64,000 nucleotides of DNA from the NCBI GenBank assembly GCA_022495995.1, contig JAFEMH010001298.1, positions 186,001 to 250,000 on the forward strand. Direction: 5' to 3'. Source of the stretch: Adenophora triphylla var. japonica (taxonomy: Eukaryota > Streptophyta > Magnoliopsida > Asterales > Campanulaceae). The notes under the pieces were generated by a model. That model made no database searches. It saw only the letters and a list, made by a program, of their open reading frames with translations, and was not told where the DNA came from. Below, piece by piece: positions 1 through 11,312 of this stretch (positions are counted from its first letter, which is position 1; each line of letters begins with the position of its first letter). The position numbers and the translations under genes are program-made.

Positions 1-265
1 AAGTGTACTTTAGTATAAATCATTTACGGGAATTGTATTATTAAATCTTCATTTATTGTTATAACCGATGTCTTTTTGTAACTAAACAGTTTCGTACTTT
101 CTAAGTTAGTCAACTATTTCTCCATTGTGAAAAGGTGTAGACTTATTTTGAAAATGGTTATGTTATGTTTGGAAGTTAAATAAAAGGTTTTAAAATTTAA
201 TTGAAATTTGGGTTAGTTTGAGGACGCTTCAGCTCGGGATACGTGTAGGTTCCGGGTCGGGGTCC

Positions 266-3104
266 TCACATTTCTGGTCCGTCTCGAAATTCCAGGGATT
301 CGATGATGATCTCTCTGATTCTCCTCCCTTCATTGTCGTTTACATTGAGGCCTTCTTCCTCCATAAGTTTATCGATGTCTGGAAGATCGTTCATTCCCGA
401 GTGATGGTTGGCCCCCGAGTTCTGGTCATTGACGAGAATGGGGTCTTCCTCGGAGATGGGTAGAACTATGCCTTGGTCATCCGCAGTTTCTAGGACCATA
501 GGCTCTTCTTCCAGAGTGGGTAGAGTTATGCCTTGGTCATCCACAATTTCTAGGACCATAGGTTTCTCTTCCTCACTTTCCCATACTTCACGGATATAGT
601 TCATTCTAGAGCTAGTTTCCGTGGTTTTCTGAGATTTGGTGATCTTGATGTTCTCCTCGGGCGTATCTATCTCCACGCTTTTTGACTTTTTCCGGCTCTT
701 GACAACATGTTCCAAGAAATCTTTGGGGGTTGCCCTCACGCATCCAATGCCAAAGACGAGTGGGAAATTTAACTCGTTGGTGAGGAAGGGAGGCTACCAT
801 CCCAAGTTTGGCATGACTTGGAATGCCAATAATCGCATGATAGTCACTAGTCAAATCCATGACTATGAAAGTGACGGTAGCTGTGGCTCGGAAGGGATGA
901 TCGCCGACTTCGAGTTCTAGTTCTACGGTTCCCTTTGCTCCAACCTTATGGTTGGTGAATCCTTCAAGCCTTCCATGATATGGCTCTAGCGCTGTGTCTT
1001 TCAACCCCATTTGTTGGAAGGTGAATAGTATAGGATGTCACGGGAGGCCCCGTATCAACAAAGAAGTCTTTCGTATTCAACATTGTCAATTCGGCCCTTG
1101 ATGACCAGTGGCTGCTCACGAGCTGCTCGACTTCCCGCCAACTCATTCGTAGAAAAACTAATGACTTCTCCTGCTGTATGGATCCAAGCAGGGACATGGT
1201 ATACTTTGCCTAGCTCGTGGATCTGATCCCTTAGCTTTCTGGTGGAGGTCACCTCTTCGCGGATCACATGTAGTTTAGCCTCTGTGAGGCCTTCGATCTT
1301 CATCCTCACTCTTGGAGTCATCTTCACTCTCCTCTTGCTTCCGCTTACGTTTGCCATCTTTCTTCATGACATAACGGTCTAATTTTCCCTCGTCAACCCA
1401 TTGTTGGATTATCTTCTTAAGGGCCCAACAACCATCAGTGGTGTGCCCGTTGTCCTTGTGAAAATCACAGTATTTGTTCTTGTTGCGGGGATACTTTGGG
1501 TTATCAGTCAGCGGACGAGGTGGAGGAAGGTTCACCATCTGCATGATTTCGGAGATGGGCTTTGTAAGAGGGTGAACTCCGGCTTCTGAGTCTTCCGGTT
1601 TTATTCTTTCCTTTCTTCTTGTTCCCATTGTCATTACGTCGGGAGTTAGTTGCTTCGGGTTCCGTCTTGTCGGCACCCCTTTTCTTTGTCTTGTCCTCGG
1701 CCATGGAAATGGCATAAGCCACTTTGTATAATTCGGCCTTGGAGCCGGGTTCCACTGGTGAGAGTTCATAAATGAGGGGGCAGATTTTAACCCGAGTTGA
1801 AGCAAACTATGACCTCCCTATCAGTGAGGCTTTCTTCGACTTGATCTGCCATTTTTCGGAACCTATTGTAGTAGCTGAGGGTGGTCTCTCCCTTCCCTTG
1901 CTCAATGTTGGCCAAGTCGGTTAATCTCATCTTCCTCTTCCCAGCCGTGGCAAAATGATCCAAGAACATTCTCCTCATGCCCCTCCAGCAATCGATGCAA
2001 CCTTTCTTGAGCTCACGGAACCAGGTCAAAGGCTCGGAGAAGGTGCTCGCGAAAGCTTTGCAGAGCAAGTCATCGGCGGTGGTGAGGAGATTCATGGTTT
2101 GTTCAAAACTTTGCACATGGTCCTTGGCGTCAGTGGTTCCGTTATATTTCTCGAAATTTGGGAGCTTGAGGTTAGGATGGGGAGGTGCTGTAGTTATCCT
2201 CAAGGAAAACGGACGGGTGGCCCAATCATAATCATCGTCATTATATTTCTTTCCCCTCTCCATATCATCCAGCCTTTGCTTGAAGACTCCATTGCTTTGT
2301 TTCTATTTCCTTCTCACCGCTTGAGCGAGTGCTTCGTTGGGAGCTTCGGCGGCCTTTCTTTGGGCGATCATTCACCCTACTATGCTTTTCTTCGTGTCGG
2401 TGGCCATCACGTTTGGAGGGCCCTATCACGTCTTGGTTCCGGGTCTTGTGCGCCAAGTATCATCTGTAGGAGCTCACAGGGTCCTCGGCCTAGCAAATTC
2501 CCGATGCCGAGGACGAGGAGAGTCGGTCGACGAGGACGATGAGAATCAATGACGAGGACGAGGAGAATCGGCCGACGAGCTCGAGGAGACGCGGGACGCC
2601 TAGGTGTCATGATGAGGCGAGCGGGGGATAGGCGCCTATTCAAGCCGAGTCTTGTCCTTAGGTCCTTGGAGTTCACTTCCTCTTCCCTAGGAGTTATTTG
2701 GCTTCTCGGGTCGACCACAGCTCCTTATGCTTCTTGTTATGCCGAGGATGAGGAGAATCCACGAGGAGGCAGCGGTGGTAGCTCGGCGGTCTTCGAGGAG
2801 GATCCTGATGCTCTCCCTGTTCCTTTCTCAAAGGTGGGCCCATTGATGGTACAATGAAGGGAGCCGTGGAATGATCTGGGTCCATTTGCAACAGAGCAAC
2901 TTGTGTCTCATACATCCTTTGCAAAGTCTCCATTTGTTTGTGTAACAAAGAGCGTCGGTCAACGGGTTGAGATCCTCCTGCTTGACCGGCATCGGCATTC
3001 TTTGTTTTCTTCCTTCCTGCTTGCTTCCCACGAGTACGAGTAGGACGAGGAAGGTCATTGCCCTCTCCCTCGGCATTTGCCTGACCCCTGGAACGAAGAG
3101 TCAT
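266..3104 (-). pseudogene. gag-protease polyprotein relic of gypsy-1
   Basis: Gag would form the retrotransposon particle and the aspartic protease would process the polyprotein. In minus-strand order, the basic gag N-terminus starts near 3104. The gag domain lies at about 2160-1830 (motifs LKLPNFEKYNGTTDAKDH and TTLSYYNRFRKMADQ). A zinc knuckle CX2HX4HX4C (CDFHKDNGHTTDGC) is near 1470-1430, and the protease has a DTG triad near 1080. The protease tail reads VGDHPFRATATVTFIVMD. The final part (RIREIIIESLEFRD near 290) matches the spacer that lies just before reverse transcriptase in gypsy-2. The reading frame changes at least six times, so no full polyprotein can be made. Family assignment is firm; exact break positions are approximate. 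Confidence 0.8.
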
Positions 3105-3576
3105 GGCAAGGGGAGGAATGGCATCGGCTTGAGGTAGAGGAGGAGGAGGAGGCAGTGGCTCCTCGGCTCAGTGTTTCCCCCATTCACTTGGGTGGGATCC
3201 TCAGCTGTAACACTTGTGAATTGTCCGTCCATTATGAATCAACAGCAGGTTATTAACAGCAAATATCTCAAAAATCACAATTTCAATAGAACCAATTTTG
3301 AGGTCAAAATTAGGACAAATTTTGACCACAAACGAACTGCCGATTGTAATTCTTTCGAAACAAAACGAATTCAAGCCAAACTGGGGCGGAATTTGAACGC
3401 CAAAACGCCTTTCACGGAACTGCAGGTAAACTCCGATCACAACTTGCGAACTCCGGTGGCTTCAAGAACAGAGCTTTACCGATCCAAAAATTCCGTTCCA
3501 AGAAAGAACAAATTCGGCAAGAAAATTGGCTTTAAATGAGCGTTTTCCAGGCCAAACAATGGGTGTTTGAATCGAT

Positions 3577-3594
3577 TTCCCGGCAATGGAACCA
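3577..3594 (-). other. Primer-binding site of gypsy-1
   Basis: On the minus strand the sequence TGGTTCCATTGCCGGGAA follows the LTR end after a two-base spacer. The same 18 bases follow the LTR of gypsy-2, and a close variant follows that of gypsy-3. It resembles the TGGCGCCGTTGCCGGGGA type of site known in Athila/Tat plant elements. The priming tRNA was not determined. Confidence 0.75.
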
Positions 3595-3596
3595 AT

Positions 3597-4350
3597 TGAT
3601 GATGCCAAAATCGTCAAAACAGCCCAAATCCAAGCGTTGAATGCTCCGGCGATTGCAAGGCACGAAAATAAGAGAAAACACGTAAACTAAGCCGGGGCGG
3701 ATCCGGCTAAAGGCCCTCCGGCGTGAGAGTAAGTTCACGGTTGATATTAGAGAAATCAAATGGACAGAGTTTCTCCAATGTAAAAAGTAACGTACCGAAC
3801 AATGAGCCATGGGGCTTGTATTTATAAGAATGGATAGGTAGAATCCATGTTGGAATGAACTTGTAAATAGATAAGATATAATCTTAAGAGAATTATATCT
3901 GTTAAGGAGTCATTGTTTGACTTGAATTGCTATTGGTAATCGTAATCCTGATTGGGTTACAACCGCATAATCCTTGTTGAATAAGGATTGTAAGCGCTGG
4001 CCAGGAGCCGAGGAAGGCAAATGTTTTTCCTCGTCCTTTGGAAAATAGGCCGAGGAGAACGATCCTGCTTCCTCGTCACTTGATGAATGGCCAACATGAC
4101 AATGTGCCGGGGAGAATACTTTTGTTTCCTCGGTAATTGGTGACAGGCCGAGCAAAGGACTTTTCTCTCCTCGGTAATTAAGACAGACCGGCCCAAGAAT
4201 GGCGACATAAGGCCAAGGTAAATGTTCCTCGGCCTACGATGAAGAGAATGCTCGGCCCTAATACTTGATGAATATATAATATCCCTGGCTCAATATAGTT
4301 GGGCCCAGGTTCGGGCAAGCCCATGTTCGTAGCTCGGTTTATACCGTTCA
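3597..4350 (-). repeat. 5' LTR of gypsy-1
   Basis: On the minus strand the LTR would run from TGAACGG at 4350 to CATCA at 3597, about 754 bp. A TATAAATA box lies near 3830-3823 on the minus strand. The box TACTCTCACGCCGGAGGGCC (3731-3712, minus) recurs in the LTRs of gypsy-2 and gypsy-3. The inner end is fixed by the primer-binding site. The outer end is a best guess, because no second LTR is available for comparison. Confidence 0.6.
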
Positions 4351-4987
4351 GTTGACGATATTTTATTGTTTACATTGATAGTGGAACTGTTACATTCTAA
4401 TTAAATACACCAATAAAATCATTACACATTGGGCAATCGCCCAATTGGTTTATAAAAAATAAAATACTAGTGCAAAATTTATACAAATTTGGGGGTTTGG
4501 TGTAATTTGCTGAATATAAGCAGGTACTCCATGTCCCAAAATTCTTGATGTAGAACAAAAATGGATTCTTGATCGAAAATTGACATTTATTTTGATAAGA
4601 CGGTAATAGAAGTACAAACAAAAGCTTACAAGTACGGAGTAAAATAAAATGATTTCACTCAACTTGATTTTCTGGCATATTACTGATTCTTTGATTCATG
4701 CAATTAGTGCATTTGCATTCTTTTATAAGTGGATAGACTGCTAGGGTTCTGTATTTGTTAAGGATGTAGTATCTGTATTTTGTCCGAAATTTGCTTGCAT
4801 ATGACAAGTCAATGTCTTTAAGATGTAGCCTTACCTGCTTGTACCTCTTTTGGATTGCTGCAAAAAAAAAAAAAAAGGAAGTAGAACTATATATTTGTGA
4901 AGGATGTAGTATCTATATTTTGTCCGAAATGATCGTGTTAATGGTTGTCTTGGGATTTTGAAGTTAAAGAGTAAATTATATATTCAG
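4351..4987. other. Non-coding stretch with a partial direct repeat
   Basis: No gene is seen. An approximately 33-bp segment containing AAGGATGTAGTATCT and TTTTGTCCGAAAT occurs at about 4758-4790 and again at about 4898-4931. A run of A lies at 4861-4876. The upstream exons that the GH3 pseudogene should have are absent here. Confidence 0.6.
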
Positions 4988-6861
4988 GTTACAGAGCAAG
5001 ATATGCAGGACACGTATGAGCCACCATTTAAAAGTTGTATTGAGCGAGGTAAAGCAAGCTGCTTAATGTGTCCATACAATGCAGTTAACGGAATACCTGC
5101 GTGCGCACATCATGATCTCTTACAAAAAGCTCGAAATGAATGGGGATTTAAAGGGTGATATTATATTCCAACTAGTTTCCATAAACATTGCTCCAATTAT
5201 ATTGATTATAACAACATATAGGCAATCCACAGATATATCACCTCTGACTGTGATGCTGTGGCCACCATATTTGAGTATCAAAATTACACGAAAACCCCAG
5301 AGGATGCAGTGGCCATTGCTCTAAAAGCTGGTGATTTTTCTGTCACTTGCCTTTGTCTTTTAATCTTAAAGCGGATTGTTTCCCTGCATGTTCTCAGTAT
5401 TTTCTGCTGAGAATTTTATCAGGAACGGATATCAATTGTGGAACGTACATGCTGCGACACACTCAGCCTGCAATCAATAAAGGCAAAGTGCACGAAGAGG
5501 ATATAGACAAAGCTCTTCTAAATCTATTCTCTGTTCAACTTCGTTTGGGACTGTATGATGGAAACCCTAAAGAAGGGCAGTTTGGAAAATTGGGACCTTC
5601 AGATGTATGCACTAAAGATCATAAAAGATTAGCACTTGAGGCAGCAAGACAGGGGATTGTACTTCTTAAGAATCACAAGAACTTCTTGCCTTTGAAAAAG
5701 CATGGTATCTCATCGTTAGCCATTGTCGGTCCAATGGCAAATGATACAAGCAAAATGGGTGGGGGTTACTCAGGTAGGTTATCTTTCCGTCTCGCTGCAT
5801 TATGATTGGTTACTCAGTTATATTGATATTCATTATTGCATCGTCCCTTAAATTGTTAGGAACTCCATGCAGTCCAAAGAGCATAGTTGAGGGCCTCGAG
5901 AAATACATAAAGAACTCCAGTTATGTGTCAGGCTGTTCTGACGTCCCTTGCAATTCGACTACTGGATTCGAGGAAGCAATTTTTGCTGCAAGAAAAGCCG
6001 AAAATGTAATTATAGTGGCAGGACTGGATTCAACACAAGAAACCGAAGATCTTGATAGGTATAGTCTTCTATTACCTGGCTATCAAATGGCCCTCGTTAC
6101 CACCATTGCTGCTATAAGTAAAAAGCCCGTGGTTTTAGTCCTAATTGGTGGTGGCCCACTTGATGTATCATTTGCCGAAGCGGACCCAAATATTGCAAGC
6201 ATAATTTGGGTTGGTTATCCAGGAGAAGCTGGTGGAAAAGCTCTTGCAGAAATCATATTTGGAGACCACAATCCTGGTGGAAGGCTTCCCATGACTTGGT
6301 ATCCCGAGTCATTTACTAATGTGCCCATGAATGATATGAACATGCGGGCTGATCCGTCTCGGGATTATCCTGGAAGAACATATCGTTTCTATACTGGCGA
6401 TAGAATTTACGGATTTGGGCACGGATTGAGTTATACAAAATACACTTACAACTTCCTCTCTGCACCAAGGGAACTGGATATTTTGGGAACTGTCAAGAAA
6501 AACATACTACGACAAAAAGGAGATGGTTTTGATTATCTTCATGTTGACGAATTGAAATCCTGCAACTCATTGAGATTTTCTGTGAATATATCTGTGATGA
6601 ATAATGGAGATTTTGATGGGAGTCATGTTGTGATGTTGTTTTCGAGAGTGCCTGGTTTTCAAAGGTGCACCTGAGAAAGCTTGATTGATCGGGTTTGATC
6701 GTGTGGATACTGTTGCGTACAGATTTACTGAAACAAGCGTACTAGTGGATCCGTGTAAAGATCTTAGCATTGTGGATGAGGTCGGAACAAGAATTTTGCC
6801 TTTGGGTGATCATACTTTAGTTTTAGAAGATTTAGAGCATATTATTTCGATTGGCTTGTGA
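4988..6861 (+). pseudogene. BXL: GH3 beta-xylosidase/arabinofuranosidase pseudogene
   Basis: Intact relatives are secreted cell-wall enzymes that remove xylose or arabinose from xylan and arabinan. Four exons can be read with GT-AG introns: 4988-5154, 5233-5330, 5423-5773 and 5860 onward. They give the family segments [27 protein letters not shown] (which contains the catalytic nucleophile Asp), TDINCGTYMLRH, and IIWVGYPGEAGGKALAEIIFG from the second domain. The first part of the protein, including the signal peptide and roughly the first third of the first domain, is missing upstream. Near 6653-6660 the frame shifts, and a TGA follows near 6684. After that the fibronectin-like end can be followed to a stop at 6859-6861, with an AATAAA at about 6946. 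It kept its introns, so it is a degenerate gene copy, not a retrocopy. Confidence 0.9.
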
Positions 6862-7940
6862 TAATTCTTTAAATGGAAAACTGTAAGTTATTGCTTTTCA
6901 TTTAACATGTAATTCTTCAAATAGTAATGTAATATTCTTGGTGCAAATAAAGTGAAATGGATTTCATTGAATCAGATAGAGCATTTTCAGAGATAAGCAC
7001 AATGTGTCCACCTTCCATCCCCTTCTTTACTTCTTGGCTGGTGTACAGATCTTGGGGGGCTTAAAGAGAGTATAGATGGAAGTTTCGGAGACAATCGAAG
7101 GATAAGTCGGAGGACTCAGATAAGATTCACTTTGTTTCGGACTTCAGGGAGTCAAGAGTGAGATTGTCGGATCTCATCCTCTCGAATCTGCCTATCAATC
7201 TGTTCGAAAAACTAGAAAACCCTCAATTTTTGAGATCAAGAGCAAATTTGAAAGGAAAAAAAATCGATAATTCATTTTGGGATAGAACTATAGAAGTAGT
7301 ACTTTGTTTCTATGAATACGAGTTTTCTGTTTAGTTCTTCTGCAATTTACTTATTTAAATGAGAGAAGATCATAGTTAATTAATCCCTGACGTGTGTAAT
7401 TGTTGGTTTTTTGCCTTCCAAGTGTTTGTTTATATGTCCAAATGGCTGCATGGTTGTAGTGAATGAAAATACCTTTTAATAACCTATTGAGTGAGGACCG
7501 AATGGATACGGGATTGACGAGTTGAGCGAGAATGTCTAAAATACCTTTAAATAACCTATCGAGTGAGGACTGTCAAGATCAAAATAGGTGGACGAGATTG
7601 ATTGGGTGCTGACTTGAATGAACGAGCTGAGCAAAAATGTGTAAAATACCATAAAACGACTTGTTGAAGGAGAATTGTCAATATCAAAATAGGCGAACGA
7701 GATTGACTGAGTGCGAGTCGAACGGTTGTCTTCGGCTGTCCCTATGTCCTTATAGATGGTGGGAAGTTAGAAAAACAGTCAAAAGAGAAAAATAAAAAAA
7801 GAAAATATACTAGAATTAATTTCATAAGCAAGCATGAGAGCACGATGGTCGATGGGGAACATTGAATGTGCAAATGCATGTATTTACACAGAGTATGGTG
7901 CATGGGGGTTGTCAACCATTGCATTGTTGATAGAAGTATA
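6862..7940. other. Intergenic stretch with a diverged tandem repeat
   Basis: No gene is seen. From about 7467 to 7720 there are three diverged copies of a unit containing AAATACC, AACCTATTGAGTGAGGAC, GTCAAGATCAAAATAGG and ACGAGATTGA. The spacing is irregular, about 70-105 bp. The rest is featureless. Confidence 0.5.
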
Positions 7941-8250
7941 CTCCCGCTCCGTCCCGCCTGAGGAGACACAAATTTTCTTTTTGGCGTCTCATTCGAAATG
8001 GCACAATTCAAAAATTGAAAGTTTTTTTATTACTTTTTTATTTGTGAGACTCACTTGTCATAATCACAATAACTATTCACTAACTATTCCCTACCACACT
8101 TTCTCTTTCCTACATCACTTTTCATACTCACAATATTTATTTCACTGTATATACACTTTTTTTTTTCGTACATCACTTTTTTTAATTTTCGTGAAAGATC
8201 AAAACTTTGCCTGTTCAATCGTCTTCAAACGGGACGAAGGGAGGGAGGAG
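7941..8250. mobile_element. Stowaway-type MITE
   Basis: The ends are inverted copies: CTCCCGCTCCGTCCCGCC on the left and GGGACGAAGGGAGGGAG on the right. TA dinucleotides flank both ends at 7939-7940 and 8251-8252. No coding capacity. Terminal sequence and TA target site fit Tc1/mariner-derived Stowaway MITEs. A relative lies at about 55034-55238. Confidence 0.8.
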
Positions 8251-8425
8251 TAAATATTCAGTTGTCAGTCAGCTCTTCCAAGTGAGTCAACAATAACATG
8301 CATGGTTGTTGTTCAGCTGAATTTAATAGTGTTTGTGCTATACAGTTATACGGTTTCCTTATAAAAAATAACAAGATTTCCGGGAATTGATTTCCATGAC
8401 CATCAGGTTTATGAGTCAAGCTTCA

Positions 8426-9337
8426 GGCAGTTTGGTTCGCGGTAATTGGTCATTTCATGACGGAATGGAATGGTCAATTTCGTTGACCTTCATTCCTTCG
8501 CCATGTTTGATTCAAAATTTTCATTTTCCCGAAATGCTCAATTTCTTGGCTTGATGGAATTGGTCATTCCTTCCATATATGGAAGGAATGGCCAATTCTC
8601 TTGACAATGGAATGAAAAAATAATTTTTTTGACCAAAATACTCCTACCTATCCCCCCCAATTCAGCTCCCACCCCACCCCCATCCACCCCCCACCCCACA
8701 ATTTTTTATTTTTTTTTTGCATGTCCCCTGCCCTACCTCCCCCCATCTAGCCCCCACCCCCCCCCCCCACGATTTTTTTTTTTTTTCATATCCCCTGTCC
8801 TACCCCCCCACGATTTTTATTTTTTTGCATACCCTCGCCCTACACCCCCATCCAGCCCCCCACCCCCTCCCCCCCACGATTTTTTTTTTCGCATACCCCC
8901 GCCCTACCCCCCATCCACCCCCCACCCCCACAATTTTTTTTTTTTTTGCATACCCCCTGCCCTACCCCCTCATCCAACCCTCCCCACACGAATTTTTTTT
9001 TATACCTCCTGCCCTACCTCCCCCCCATCCGGCCCCTCACCCCACAAAAAAAAAAAAAATTTGCATACCCCACCCTACCCCCCACCCACCCCAAAAAATT
9101 TTATTTTTTTTAAATAAGGGTAAATTGATCATTTTATATGCTTTCATTTCATTCCTATAATTTGTATTTTCAAATCAAACATGATTTGCCAAGAAATTGA
9201 ATGACAATTTCATTTCATTCCGTGCCAATCAAGCGGAGGGGTTTGACCAGTTTTTTTCCATTTCAATTCCTTAAAAAATTCAATTTCATTGACCATTCCA
9301 TTTCATTCACTTTTTTTTTCACTGAATCAAACGACCC
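8426..9337. mobile_element. MITE-like element enclosing a minisatellite
   Basis: The outer arms are inverted: GGCAGTTTGGTTCGCGG on the left, and on the right a sequence whose reverse complement is GGGTCGTTTGATTCAGTG. Both arms continue into GGAATGGAATGGTCAAT-type sequence. Flanking trinucleotides are TCA and TAA, so the target duplication is not clean. The ends resemble PIF/Harbinger MITEs, which I infer but cannot prove. Most of the interior is the minisatellite at 8640-9105. Confidence 0.5.
8640..9105. repeat. C/T-rich minisatellite
   Basis: About seven or eight diverged units of roughly 60-70 bp alternate CCCCATCCAGCCCCCCACCCC-like C tracts with long T runs and GCATACCCCTGCCCTACC. The plus strand is nearly devoid of G. 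The open frames across it encode only proline- and phenylalanine-rich low-complexity peptides and are not genes. Confidence 0.8.
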
Positions 9338-9789
9338 TAACTGTTGCAATTCCACGCCCAATTATTGCTTCCCTTTTCTCGACATGATTGAAATGGTTAT
9401 TTCTCTAATTGTTAATACGATGTCACGTCCCTTATTAATGATCGAATATCATCGGAAGAATTTTGAGCCCATATATAAGACCCATCTCACAGATCCCATA
9501 AATAACAAAGTAGGTAGTTTATAATGTCTCTGTTATATGGCTCTTAATTTAACTTGGGTCAATTGCAATTTGGTGACCTAAATTTTACACATAGTTGTAA
9601 TATCACAGTTAAGAGTGCAATTTAGTCAATCAATGTCTTAAGTTTGCAATTTTTAGCAAATTGATATAAAAACTAACAAAATCGTTAATTTTTTGACGAA
9701 ATGAAACACATGTGCACGGCACATGACTATTAAAGGGGCATTTTTGTCATTTCGTGAGTATTTATACAAAAGTGAGTCAAAAATAAATT

Positions 9790-9832
9790 AAAATAATAAT
9801 AATAATAATAAAAATAATAAAATAAATAATAA

Positions 9833-9873
<41 letters not shown>

Positions 9874-9908
9874 TAATAATAAAAAAAAATAATAAAAAAA
9901 ATAATAAA

Positions 9909-9941
<33 letters not shown>

Positions 9942-9994
9942 TAATAATAATAAATAATAATAATAATAATAATAATAAAATAATAATAATAAAT
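9790..9994. repeat. TAA microsatellite, left arm of MULE-W
   Basis: Nearly pure AAT/TAA trinucleotide repeat with scattered A insertions, directly inside the left terminal repeat. The long isoleucine/tyrosine reading frames over it are low-complexity artefacts. Confidence 0.9.
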
Positions 9995-10051
9995 CCCCAA
10001 AATCAAATTGCACCACACTCCAACTCATTCCCAGCCACGCCTATCTTCTTC

Positions 10052-10520
10052 GGGACTATGCCCGATAAGTTCTAAAAAAATTTCATAATGCCCGATGAGT
10101 TCCTTCCCAATGTTGTATTATGATGTTGCATTATGTTTCGAAAATACAACATCAATTAAGGCCATAACACTGCATTCCGGCGGCCGCCGTGACAGTCAAA
10201 GCCCATGGACCCGGTGACAGATTTCGACCTCCGGCGATCGGCGGCGGATTAGGTGAAAAATTGACCGAATTCAGGTGAAAATTGGCCGGATTCCGGCGAA
10301 AATTGACCGGAAGCCGGCATGCGGCGATAGCGAGCGGCGCGCGGAGGGCTGGGCTGTAGCGGAGCGGTGGTGCAGATGCAGTATTATTATTTTAAACTAC
10401 TGCATAACTAAATGTTGTATTATACATAATACAACATGAGAACTTATGGGGCATTTTAATACAATGAGAAACTTAGTGGGAAGTGATTTGTTCCAAAAGG
10501 AACTTATGGGGCAAATTCCC
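10052..10520. mobile_element. Short element nested in MULE-W
   Basis: Inverted ends: GGGACTATGCCCGATAAGTTC on the left, and on the right a sequence whose reverse complement is GGGAATTTGCCCCATAAGTTC. Flanks are ATCTTCTTC (10043-10051) and TTCTTCTTC (10521-10529), eight of nine bases identical. Inner inverted motifs include ATGTTGTATTATG. The centre is GC-rich (CGGCGGCCGCCG). Non-coding. The 9-bp duplication suggests a Mutator-like MITE. Confidence 0.65.
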
Positions 10521-11139
10521 TTCTTCTTCAACCATGGGTCGGTCGGAACGGCGCCGAAAAAGAGGTTTCTGGAATTGAGGACAAATGATGGAGATCTAAA
10601 ATTTTGAAATCTCAGTTCCTGGGTGTATCTGTGGACAATTAATGGAGAGGAGAGGGAATTGAGGTGCCGAATGAAGGTTGGAGAGAGGGGATGACGGTCG
10701 GTGGGTTTGGGGTGGGGTTCATGGCTGATTTGCAAAATGAAATTGGTGGAAATCGAGGGAGGTGGTCGACGGAGAGGGGACGGATGGGTCGCCGAAATTC
10801 GGGTGGGGAAGGTGGTCGCCGGATCTGAGATAAGGAAGAAACGGTGGATGGAGGTGGAAAAGAATAAAAAGATAGAAAGGAGAGGGATGGAGTGTCGTGT
10901 ATGTGAGGAAAAGGAGGGAAAGGTAGTCGGCCAGTAATGGCCGAAATTTATGAAGTGGTGGCCGGAATTTATGAAAGAGATGAAGAAGAGAAAGGACAGG
11001 GGTAAAAAGAACATTTTCTAATTTTTTTTTTTTTAAAAAAATGAATTTACGGGTATACATATTGATTATTTATTGTAATTTAATATTAATTATTGTAATT
11101 TAGTATTTAATTTTTTAATATAATAATCCTTAATGTTAT

Positions 11140-11179
11140 TTATTATTATTTTATTATTAATATTTTATTATTATAATAA

Positions 11180-11210
<31 letters not shown>

Positions 11211-11273
11211 ATTTATTATTATTATTATTATTATTTTATTATTATTATTATTATTTTATTATTATTATTATTA

Positions 11274-11310
<37 letters not shown>

Positions 11311-11312
11311 TT
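11140..11312. repeat. TTA microsatellite, right arm of MULE-W
   Basis: TTA/ATT repeat in inverse orientation to the left-arm array, so the two would pair as part of the element's long inverted repeat. Confidence 0.9.

Larger units (their letters stand above)
215..4350 (-). mobile_element. Truncated Ty3/gypsy LTR retrotransposon (gypsy-1)
   Basis: Read on the minus strand this fragment holds, from right to left, an LTR, a primer-binding site, an untranslated leader, gag and protease. It stops before reverse transcriptase, at about 215-265, where AT-rich unrelated DNA begins. The protein matches show it to be a plant gypsy element close to gypsy-2 at 37.5 kb and gypsy-3 at 56 kb, with which it shares the primer-binding site and an LTR box. 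No second LTR is present, so the target duplication cannot be tested. The coding part is broken into several frames. Confidence 0.85.

Noticed and set aside
8629..9160. Pro/Phe-rich frames of about 150 codons
   Set aside because: Fall in a C/T minisatellite and exist only because stop codons are rare there.
9777..10028. Long Ile/Tyr/Leu reading frames
   Set aside because: Translation of TAA trinucleotide repeats; no gene signals.
10397..11060. Reading frames of 205 and 113 codons on the minus strand in MULE-W
   Set aside because: Low-complexity Ser/Phe/Pro/Leu-rich translation with no recognisable domain; the region is the G-rich core of a non-coding element.
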